Both the position numbers and the translations under genes were made by a program. Under the pieces are notes generated by a model that made no database searches, had not been told where the DNA came from, and saw only the letters and a list, made by a program, of their open reading frames with translations. DNA of 64,000 bases from an uncultured Clostridia bacterium. GTDB taxonomy: Bacteria; Bacillota; Clostridia; Christensenellales; Borkfalkiaceae. Shown here piece after piece: positions 26,340-32,822 of the stretch. Every line of letters starts with the position of its first letter. The stretch's first letter is position 1. The stretch lies in the NCBI GenBank assembly GCA_947632015.1, contig CANRNP010000001.1, positions 39,046 to 103,045 of the forward strand, in the 5' to 3' direction.

Positions 26340-26364
26340 CCCGCTCGGAGAGAGCGGGTTTTTT
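26340..26364 (+). terminator. Terminator of mini membrane protein 1
   Basis: CCCGCTC and GAGCGGG enclose a five-base loop and are followed by six T. Confidence 0.9.
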
Positions 26365-26514
26365 CTTCGTTCCGCCCTCTTTCCCCTTCGCGCCGCTCAG
26401 GAGTCTCCCGCGCGAAACGCGCGGGGGACAGCTTAAAAGCCTTCCCACCCGCCGCGCGAAAACACGGCAGGGAGGGCGCACCCGCAAAAAAATACAAAAA
26501 ATCGCTTTAATCCG

Positions 26515-26543
26515 TTGACTTTTCCCCCGCGGGCGTGTAGAAT
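26515..26543 (+). promoter_or_regulatory. Promoter of the second mini membrane protein
   Basis: TTGACT and TAGAAT are 17 bases apart. The whole region from -35 to the ribosome site is a near copy of that at 26044-26093. Confidence 0.75.
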
Positions 26544-26574
26544 AATAATGTACCAAAAATAAGGAGGCAAAATT

Positions 26575-26814
26575 ATGAATTTCGACACTTGGTTCCACAG
26601 TCAAAACAAACTTTTGCAAATTATTTTGCTGATCATTCCGCTCATCGGCTGGATCGTAGACCTTCTCGTGCGTTGGTCCGCTTTCTTGAAGAAACAGACC
26701 CTCGTCAACCTCGTTATGGCGCTCGTGATCACCATTCTCGGCGGATTCTGGATCCTCACCATTCTCGACGCGATCATGATCGCGCTCAACAACAAGCTCT
26801 TCCTCGAAGAGTAA
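26575..26814 (+). CDS. Mini membrane protein, paralogue 2
   Basis: A 79-residue protein with two hydrophobic helices around LVRWSAFLKKQTL, clearly paralogous to the one at 26102. AAGGAGG precedes the AUG. It has its own promoter and ends at a strong hairpin. The high conservation of WSAFLK between copies suggests that the basic loop is the functional part. The role is unknown; small stress or envelope proteins of this kind often respond to membrane damage. Confidence 0.8.
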   Translation: MNFDTWFHSQNKLLQIILLIIPLIGWIVDLLVRWSAFLKKQTLVNLVMALVITILGGFWILTILDAIMIALNNKLFLEE

Positions 26815-26823
26815 AAGACGCGC

Positions 26824-26853
26824 AAAAGGGCTCCCGCGGGGGAGCCCTTTTTT
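26824..26853. terminator. Bidirectional terminator
   Basis: AAAAGGGCTCCC and its complement enclose a four-base loop with T-runs on both strands. It lies between mini membrane protein 2 and the convergent phosphatase gene. Confidence 0.9.
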
Positions 26854-26865
26854 GTGCCGTAAAAA

Positions 26866-27918
26866 TTACAGATCGAACGCGATCGCCGTAACGTCGTCGT
26901 CGAAGGCGCCGCAAAAGGAGAGAAGCGCCGCTTTCAGCCGCTCGATAAAGCGTTCGGCGTTTGCGCTCCGTTGCAAGATCCCCTCCACCCGTTCCAAACC
27001 GAACTGCTCGCCCCGATCGTTGCGGCTCTCGGTTACGCCGTCGGTGAGCAAAACGAGAATGTCGCCCCGCCGGTAGCCGATCGTGCGGTCCTCGTACCCG
27101 AAATCGGGCATCCAGTCGGAGATGGGTGGCGCGCTCATGACGATCTCGTCGATCCCCGTTTCGCTTTTGAGCAGAATGGGCGCGTTGTGCCCCGCCACGC
27201 AGTAGCGGATCTTCCGCTCCGCCTCCTCGATGCGCACCGCCGCCGCCGTAACGTAGGAGCGTTCGTCGAGATTCAGCTCGCCGAACTTGGAATTCAACCC
27301 CCTGATCGCCTTTGCGGGGGAAGGTTCGCTCCTGTCCCAGCCCGCCTTCACGAACGCGGAGAGCATCCCCGCGGAGATCCCTTTGCCCGAAACGTCGGCA
27401 AGGAGCCCCATCGTATCTCCCCCCTGCAAATAGACGTCGGGAAGGTCCCCGCCGATCTCGCGGCAGGGCTCGAACATGAAGGAATAGGGTGTGCCGCCGA
27501 AGGAAGTCGCGGGGGGCAGAAGGCGTTGCTGGATATCCTGCGCATGATACATCTCCCGCGCGATCTCCGTCTCATAGGAGCCGTCTACCACGCCGAGATA
27601 AAATTTTCCGAGCGGCTGTACCTTGATGCGGAGCGGGACGTTCTCCCCCTCGGCGTTGCGCAGAACGACCAGACGGAAGGCGAGCCCCTTGCCGTCGATC
27701 GCCTCGCGGAAGAGGGCGCGCATGGGGCAGAACTGACACTTTTCCGTCTTTCCGCAACCGCGTTCGGGGCAGCCGATCGCGTCTTTCAGGCTCCCTTTCC
27801 CGCGCGAGAGCGGAAAATAATCGCGGAAAGAGCGGCTCGCATAGCGCACCCTGAGATTTTTATCGACGACGATCGCCGCCGTCGGCAGGTTGTTGAGGAT
27901 ATTTTTATAGAGGTTCAT
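26866..27918 (-). CDS. PAS domain - SpoIIE/RsbU-type PP2C phosphatase with a Cys4 motif
   Basis: The 350-residue protein has a PAS-like N-terminus (about 1-115) and a PP2C phosphatase domain (about 140-350) with GGDLPDVY, LADVSGKGISAGM, VAGHNAP and LLTDGVTE. Within the PAS part, Cys50, Cys55, Cys61 and Cys64 form C-x4-C-x5-C-x2-C, an arrangement suited to an iron-sulfur cluster or zinc. The phosphatase would then be controlled by redox or metal. Its target should be a phosphorylated anti-sigma-antagonist protein, but none is encoded nearby. The AUG overlaps the lipid kinase stop as ATGA. Confidence 0.88.
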   Translation of the reverse strand: MNLYKNILNNLPTAAIVVDKNLRVRYASRSFRDYFPLSRGKGSLKDAIGCPERGCGKTEKCQFCPMRALFREAIDGKGLAFRLVVLRNAEGENVPLRIKVQPLGKFYLGVVDGSYETEIAREMYHAQDIQQRLLPPATSFGGTPYSFMFEPCREIGGDLPDVYLQGGDTMGLLADVSGKGISAGMLSAFVKAGWDRSEPSPAKAIRGLNSKFGELNLDERSYVTAAAVRIEEAERKIRYCVAGHNAPILLKSETGIDEIVMSAPPISDWMPDFGYEDRTIGYRRGDILVLLTDGVTESRNDRGEQFGLERVEGILQRSANAERFIERLKAALLSFCGAFDDDVTAIAFDL

Positions 27919-28781
27919 CCATTCCCCCGATACATCTTCAATTTGTTATGAATACACTTTACGCGGAATTCCGACGTTTCGTAGAGCTCGCCGTCGTATT
28001 GCACCGTGAACGGGGGCGCAATTTCAAGCTCCGCTTCCTCGCACGAAACGTGGCGGGTGATGGGAAGGCTCAGCACCTTGCCCTGCATGAGCCGTATGAG
28101 CGCGCCGAGCAGTTTGTGGCGCTTGGGGCATTCCACATAAACGAGCTCCGCCTTTCCGTCGTCGAGAACGGCGGTCGGGCACATGCGGATGCCGCCGCCC
28201 AACTGTTTGCCGTTACAGACCGCCGCGATGAGGAAGTTCCCCTCTTCGCTCTTGCCGTTCGCCGTCACCTTCATCCTGATCCCGCGGAATTTTACGAGCG
28301 AGACGAGGAGGGAAAGAAAATATTTGCTCTTTGCGTGGAGATGTTTCATCCGCTCGCAACGGGTGAGAATGTCCACATCGATGCCGAGCCCCGCTATGTT
28401 GAGGCTGCGTCTGCCGTCGGAAAAGGCGAGATAGTCGGTATATTTCGGCTCCCCCTTCAAGAGGATGTCAAGCGCGTCGAGCCCGTGCGGGATCTTCGCC
28501 GTCTCCGCGAAGTCGTTGCCCGTCCCCGCGGGGATGAGGCCGAGCGTGCACCGTTCGGGATCGACCCCGCTCAATACGACGTTCAGCATCCCGTCGCCGC
28601 CGACCACGACGACGACCGCATCCTCTTCGGCGGAATATTTTGCGGCGAGGAGTTTGCTCTCCTCCTTATCCTTCGTCACCGAGAACACATACGGGATCTT
28701 TTCGCGGTCCAGCCGCTCCTTGATCTTCTCGTGCAGTTTTGCCTTTCTTCCCCTCAAAGGTTTTGCGATAAAGTAGTACAT
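27915..28781 (-). CDS. Diacylglycerol kinase-like lipid kinase (YegS/BmrU family)
   Basis: A 288-residue lipid kinase. The ATP-binding motif is VVGGDGMLN, followed by GLIPAGTGNDFA and the C-terminal sheet domain ending in FTVQYDGELYE. It phosphorylates diacylglycerol or a related lipid at the membrane. The AUG at 28781 has AGAGGATGG upstream. Longer in-frame starts would include sequence upstream of the -10 box. Its stop overlaps the phosphatase start, so the two are co-translated. Confidence 0.92.
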   Translation of the reverse strand: MYYFIAKPLRGRKAKLHEKIKERLDREKIPYVFSVTKDKEESKLLAAKYSAEEDAVVVVVGGDGMLNVVLSGVDPERCTLGLIPAGTGNDFAETAKIPHGLDALDILLKGEPKYTDYLAFSDGRRSLNIAGLGIDVDILTRCERMKHLHAKSKYFLSLLVSLVKFRGIRMKVTANGKSEEGNFLIAAVCNGKQLGGGIRMCPTAVLDDGKAELVYVECPKRHKLLGALIRLMQGKVLSLPITRHVSCEEAELEIAPPFTVQYDGELYETSEFRVKCIHNKLKMYRGNG

Positions 28782-28812
28782 AAACCATCCTCTGTATGAC
28801 TTTTCGGGTAAC

Positions 28813-28864
28813 ATTATACAACATTGCAAGGAGAATTGCAATTTGTTTTGAAAAATGCTATAAT
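28813..28864. promoter_or_regulatory. Divergent promoter pair sharing one -35 element
   Basis: The palindrome TTGCAA at 28836-28841 is a -35 hexamer on both strands. On plus, TATAAT (28859-28864) lies 17 bases away and serves cca. On minus, TATAAT (28818-28813) also lies exactly 17 bases away and serves the lipid kinase. Two polymerases could not use it at once. Confidence 0.75.
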
Positions 28865-28925
28865 ATTTTCGCGGGAATTCTTTGGAAGGCTCTCATTCCG
28901 GGGAATTTCCGCCCCCGAAAAGCAG

Positions 28926-30269
28926 ATGCAAAAATATATTCCCGAAAATTTATTGAAGCTGGCAAGCGTCTGTCAACATTCCCTCTATATCGTAGGGGGG
29001 AGCGTGAGAGACTACCTTGCGGGAAAACTCCCCGGCAAAGACACCGACTGGGATCTTTGTTCCCCCATGCCCGAAGAGGAGCTCCTCTCCGCCGCCGAAG
29101 GTTGCGGCTTTTCGGTGAGCGCCGTTTACCGCAACACGGGCACCGTGAAGCTGGCGGACGCCGACGGCACGGGCTATGAGTTCACCCGCTTCCGCTCGGA
29201 CAAATACGTCCGCGGCGAACACACCCCGCAGGAGATCTTTTTCACCGACGACATCGCGCTCGACGCGCGGCGGCGGGATTTTTGCGCCAACGCCGTGTAT
29301 TACGACCTCAAAAGGGCGGAATTTTGCGACCCGTTGCACGGGATCGATGACATCCGCCGTAAGATCCTGCGCACGGTGGCGCCCGCCTCGAAGGTGTTCG
29401 GCGAGGACGGACTGCGGCTGATGCGGCTTGCGCGCATCGCCGCGCAGACGGGATTTTCCCCCGACGAAGAGTGCCTTGCGGGGGCAAGCGCGCACGCGGC
29501 GCTTATCCTCGACATCGTCCCCGAACGGGTCTTTACGGAGCTTACGCTCCTGCTTCTTTCGGGCAAAGAGAGCGGCGCGCCCGCCTATCGCGGGCTGTGC
29601 ATTTTGCGCGACACGGGCGTTCTCGAAAAAATTCTGCCCGAACTCGCCCTCGGCAAGGGCATGGAACAGCGGAAAGCCTTCCACGACTACGACGTTTTGG
29701 AGCATTCCCTCCGCTGCGCCATGTACGCGCCCGCAAATATCCGCTTCGCCGCGCTTTTGCACGACGTCGGCAAGCCCTTCTGCCTTCTGCGGGACGGCAA
29801 TTACCACGCCCATGCCGAAGAGGGAGCGCGGATCGCCCGCGAGATCCTCACCCGCTTCAAGGCGCCCAAAAAGCTCGCCGAGGAGACCGCCGCGCTCGTC
29901 GGGCTCCACATGCGCGACTACGATTTGCGCATGCGCGAGGGGAAGCTCCGGCGGGAGCTTGTGGAAAATTATCCCCTGCTCGGCAAACTCTGCGCGCTCA
30001 AACAGGCGGATTATTCTGCCTGCAAAGACGACCTTTCCACCGCGCCCGTGCTCATAAAATGGCGTGACGTGATCGAAAAAATGCGACGCGAAGGGGTCCC
30101 GTTCACCCTTGCGGAGCTCGCCGTGGACGGGAACGATCTGCGCGAAGCGGGCGTGCCCCCGCAACAGATCGGCGCAACGCTTAAAAACCTGCTCTTCCGC
30201 TGTGCGCAGGACGGACGGCTCAACACGCGGGAAAAACTGCTCGATTCTTTGAAAGGAGGCTTACTATGA
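28926..30269 (+). CDS. cca: CCA tRNA nucleotidyltransferase with HD domain
   Basis: The 447-residue protein adds or repairs the CCA end of tRNA. The nucleotidyltransferase head has YIVGGSVRDYLAG and the catalytic DTDWDL, followed by RRRDFCANAVYY and RLMRLARIAAQTGF. The C-terminal half carries an HD phosphohydrolase motif LLHDVGKP with AEEGARIAREIL. The start MQKYIPENLL at 28926 is chosen from the family N-terminus; no strong ribosome site is visible. Its stop overlaps rmuC as ATGA. Confidence 0.93.
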   Translation: MQKYIPENLLKLASVCQHSLYIVGGSVRDYLAGKLPGKDTDWDLCSPMPEEELLSAAEGCGFSVSAVYRNTGTVKLADADGTGYEFTRFRSDKYVRGEHTPQEIFFTDDIALDARRRDFCANAVYYDLKRAEFCDPLHGIDDIRRKILRTVAPASKVFGEDGLRLMRLARIAAQTGFSPDEECLAGASAHAALILDIVPERVFTELTLLLLSGKESGAPAYRGLCILRDTGVLEKILPELALGKGMEQRKAFHDYDVLEHSLRCAMYAPANIRFAALLHDVGKPFCLLRDGNYHAHAEEGARIAREILTRFKAPKKLAEETAALVGLHMRDYDLRMREGKLRRELVENYPLLGKLCALKQADYSACKDDLSTAPVLIKWRDVIEKMRREGVPFTLAELAVDGNDLREAGVPPQQIGATLKNLLFRCAQDGRLNTREKLLDSLKGGLL

Positions 30270-31417
30270 CGGAAATTTTATGCGGCGTAGCCGCGGCTCT
30301 GAGCGCCGTTTGCGTTCTCTTGCTTTTGCTCGTTTTGCGGAAAACGGGGCGCGGCGGCGCGGACAGCGGGAACGCCGCCCTTTCCGAACAGCTCCGCCGC
30401 CTCGAACAGCGGACGGAAAACATCGCCTCCCTCGCCGAATTCAACGCGCGGACTGCCGAAAATCTCAGCCGCTCCACGGAGGCGCGCCTTTCCAACATCC
30501 AAAACCGCCTTACCGAGGACATCAAATATATCGTGGAGACGAACGCGCACAACCTCGAAACCATCCGACGCACCGTGGACGACAAGCTCACCGCTTCCCT
30601 CGACGGACGGCTCTCCGAGAGCTACGCCCGCATTTCGGAGCGGCTCGAAAAGATGTACGAGAGCGTCGGGGAGATGAAAACGCTCTCCGCGGGCGTCGCC
30701 GATATCAAACGGGTCTTTGCCAACGTAAAACTGCGCGGGACGTGGGGCGAGACCCAGCTCGAAACTCTCCTTTCACAAATGCTCGCCCCCGAACAGTATG
30801 CAAGGTCGGTAAAGCTCAACCCGCTCGACAACACGATGGTGGACTTCGCCATTCTCCTGCCCGCAAAGGACGGCGTGACCTATCTCCCCGTAGACAGCAA
30901 ATTCCCCATGGAGGAATTCGAGCGGCTGTGCGACTGTTCGGAGCGCGCCGACCGCGAAGGGACGGAGCGCGCGCGGAAAAACCTCGAACGCGCCGTGAAA
31001 TTGCAGGCGGATTCAATCGCAAAAAAATATATCCTGCCCCCCGTGACGACCGATTTTGCCGTCATGTATCTCCCTTCCGAGGCGCTCTACGCCGAAGTGC
31101 TCAAAATGACGGGGCTCTCCGACTATCTGCGCCTGCGCAGGATCAGCGTGAGCGGACCGACCAACTTCGCCGCGCTCCTCTCCACCTTGCAGACGGGCTT
31201 CCGCACGGCGGCGATCGAAAAGCGCTCCGGCGAGCTCATCCGCATGCTCGAACAGTTCCGCCTCGAATTCGCCCGCTTTGCCGAAGGGCTCGAAAAAACG
31301 AGGAAAAAATTGCAGGAAGCACAGGACGCGGTAGACGGCGCCGCAAAGCGGAGCGCCAACATCGAACGGGCGCTCGAAGGCTTCCGCGCCATCGCCCCGC
31401 CGCCCGACGGACAATGA
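30266..31417 (+). CDS. rmuC: DNA recombination protein RmuC
   Basis: A 383-residue protein with one N-terminal membrane helix (about 5-25), a long coiled coil (about 40-130) and the RmuC nuclease-like core (about 135-330). The core has LRGTWGETQLETLL, PVDSKFP and FAVMYLPSEALYAE. RmuC limits DNA inversions and is thought to act on damaged ends. AAAGGAGGC precedes the AUG, which overlaps the cca stop. The pairing with cca is not obviously functional. Confidence 0.93.
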   Translation: MTEILCGVAAALSAVCVLLLLLVLRKTGRGGADSGNAALSEQLRRLEQRTENIASLAEFNARTAENLSRSTEARLSNIQNRLTEDIKYIVETNAHNLETIRRTVDDKLTASLDGRLSESYARISERLEKMYESVGEMKTLSAGVADIKRVFANVKLRGTWGETQLETLLSQMLAPEQYARSVKLNPLDNTMVDFAILLPAKDGVTYLPVDSKFPMEEFERLCDCSERADREGTERARKNLERAVKLQADSIAKKYILPPVTTDFAVMYLPSEALYAEVLKMTGLSDYLRLRRISVSGPTNFAALLSTLQTGFRTAAIEKRSGELIRMLEQFRLEFARFAEGLEKTRKKLQEAQDAVDGAAKRSANIERALEGFRAIAPPPDGQ

Positions 31418-31466
31418 AATTTTTCGAAAAAATCGGGTAAAAATGTTCAAACGCCCGAAAAACACG

Positions 31467-31495
31467 TTGACTTACGGACAAAAATATAGTAGAAT
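31467..31495 (+). promoter_or_regulatory. Promoter of rpsF-ssb-rpsR
   Basis: TTGACT and TAGAAT are 17 bases apart, about 58 bases before the rpsF AUG. Confidence 0.8.
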
Positions 31496-31507
31496 ATGAG
31501 AACAAAC

Positions 31508-31540
31508 CTTGCGTGCCCTTTGCGGTACGCCGAATAGACC
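31508..31540 (+). promoter_or_regulatory. Possible S6:S18 leader RNA
   Basis: The rpsF leader holds a hairpin of GTGCC/GGTAC character (GCGTGCC pairs with GGTACGC, one G-U) followed at once by CCG. The known S6:S18 regulatory RNA of rpsF leaders combines such a stem with a conserved CCG bulge. The match is suggestive but not proven by eye. Confidence 0.4.
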
Positions 31541-31553
31541 GGGAGGTGAAAAA

Positions 31554-31838
31554 ATGCAAAAGTACGAAATGCTCATCATGCTCAACAGCGAGCTTGCGGA
31601 TGAAGCGAGAGAGGCGGAGCTCGGAAAATATTCCAAGATCGTCTCCGACATGGGCGGCAGTGTCGAGTCCTTCGAAAAGTGGGGCGTAAAAAAACTTGCC
31701 TATCCCATCCGCTTCAAGACGGACGCATACTACGCTTTGATGACGTTTACGGCAAACGGCGCGGTTGTTGCCGAGCTTGACCGTATCGCAGGCATATCGA
31801 GCGAAGTTCTCCGCCGCATTATTACCAAAATCGACTGA
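31554..31838 (+). CDS. rpsF: Ribosomal protein bS6
   Basis: A 94-residue small-subunit protein (MQKYEMLIMLNSELADEAR, WGVKKLAYPIRF, SEVLRRIITK) that binds 16S rRNA as a pair with S18. GGGAGGTG precedes the AUG at 31554. It leads the conserved rpsF-ssb-rpsR operon. Confidence 0.97.
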   Translation: MQKYEMLIMLNSELADEAREAELGKYSKIVSDMGGSVESFEKWGVKKLAYPIRFKTDAYYALMTFTANGAVVAELDRIAGISSEVLRRIITKID

Positions 31839-31849
31839 GCGAGGCAGCT

Positions 31850-32284
31850 ATGAACAAAGTTTTTCTCATCGGAAATCTTACCCGCGATCCCGAACTCACC
31901 GAGACGGCGGGCGGCGTAAGCGTTTGCCATTTTGCGATTGCCGTGAACCGTAGTTATACCGGTTCCGACGGTGAGCGGCAGACGGACTTTTTCAACGTGA
32001 CCGCATGGCGCGGGCTTGCCGATACCGTTGCCCGTTACACCAAAAAAGGCAACAAGGTCGCGGTGAGCGGCAGCATCCAGATCCGTAATTATGAGGACAA
32101 CCAGGGCGTGCGCCGCACCGCGGTAGACGTCATCGCACAGGACATCGAATTCCTTACCGCAAAAAACAGCGGATCGGGCGACGATTTTTACGACGCCCCC
32201 GCTTCTTCCGCGCCGGCTTCTGCGCCCGCAAAGAAGAAACCCGTGTTGCAGTCGTTCGACGACGACGGCGATATTCCGTTCTGA
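31850..32284 (+). CDS. ssb: Single-stranded DNA-binding protein
   Basis: A 144-residue SSB. The OB fold spans about residues 1-105 (MNKVFLIGNLTRDPE, FFNVTAWRGLADTVARY). A short Ser/Ala/Pro linker and the acidic tip DDDGDIPF, which docks replication and repair partners, follow. It lies between rpsF and rpsR in the standard operon, 11 bases after rpsF. Its ribosome site (GAGGCAG) is weak. Confidence 0.97.
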   Translation: MNKVFLIGNLTRDPELTETAGGVSVCHFAIAVNRSYTGSDGERQTDFFNVTAWRGLADTVARYTKKGNKVAVSGSIQIRNYEDNQGVRRTAVDVIAQDIEFLTAKNSGSGDDFYDAPASSAPASAPAKKKPVLQSFDDDGDIPF

Positions 32285-32323
32285 GAAACGGAGCCATTTC
32301 AATTTCATTTCAAGGAGACCATT

Positions 32324-32725
32324 ATGGAAGAGATCGAAAAAGTAGAGACGGCGGAAGAAGCCGTTCCCGCAACCGAAGAAGCTCCCGCGGAGGAGATCGC
32401 GGAAGAGACCGCCGAAGAAGTTGCCGCAGAAGCGGCTCCCGAAGCGGCGGAAGAGAGAGAGGAGCGCGCGCCCCGCGAACGCGGCGAACGCCCCGCCAAG
32501 AAAGGATTCAAAAAGCAGAACTTTAAGAAGGTTTGCCTCTTCTGCCAGGAAAAGACGGCGAAGATCGACTATAAGGACACCGGGAAGCTCCGCAAATACG
32601 TTGCGGAAGGCGGCAAGATCTTGCCGCGCAGAATGACCGGCACCTGCGCCAAGCACCAGAGAGAGCTCGCGATCGCCATCAAACGTGCGCGTATCGCCGC
32701 CCTTCTCCCCTTCAAGGCAGACTGA
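32324..32725 (+). CDS. rpsR: Ribosomal protein bS18 with a long acidic N-terminal extension
   Basis: The 133-residue protein has a normal S18 core from about residue 61 ([44 protein letters not shown]). Before it lies a 60-residue extension with 20 Glu in the first 50 positions and many Ala, then an Arg-rich turn. Usual S18 is about 75-90 residues. The AUG at 32324 has AAGGAGACC upstream and no better internal start is apparent, so the extension seems real. Cys71 and Cys74, with the later Cys, keep the zinc-binding pattern. Confidence 0.95.
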   Translation: MEEIEKVETAEEAVPATEEAPAEEIAEETAEEVAAEAAPEAAEEREERAPRERGERPAKKGFKKQNFKKVCLFCQEKTAKIDYKDTGKLRKYVAEGGKILPRRMTGTCAKHQRELAIAIKRARIAALLPFKAD

Positions 32726-32736
32726 ATTCCCGTTGA

Positions 32737-32770
32737 AAAGAGCGCTCCCGTGCGGAGCGCTCTTTCTTTT
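32737..32770 (+). terminator. Terminator of rpsF-ssb-rpsR
   Basis: AAAGAGCGCTCC and its complement enclose a five-base loop, followed by TCTTTCTTTTT. Confidence 0.9.
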
Positions 32771-32778
32771 TCCCACGG

Positions 32779-32806
32779 AAAAAGGGGACGGCAACGTCCC
32801 CTTTTT
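32779..32806 (-). terminator. Terminator of the GH16 operon
   Basis: AAAAAGGGGACG and its complement enclose a four-base loop. Read on the minus strand it gives a T-run just after the GH16 stop at 32823. Runs on both sides make it usable in both directions. Confidence 0.85.
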
Positions 32807-32822
32807 GAAATGGAAAGAATGC

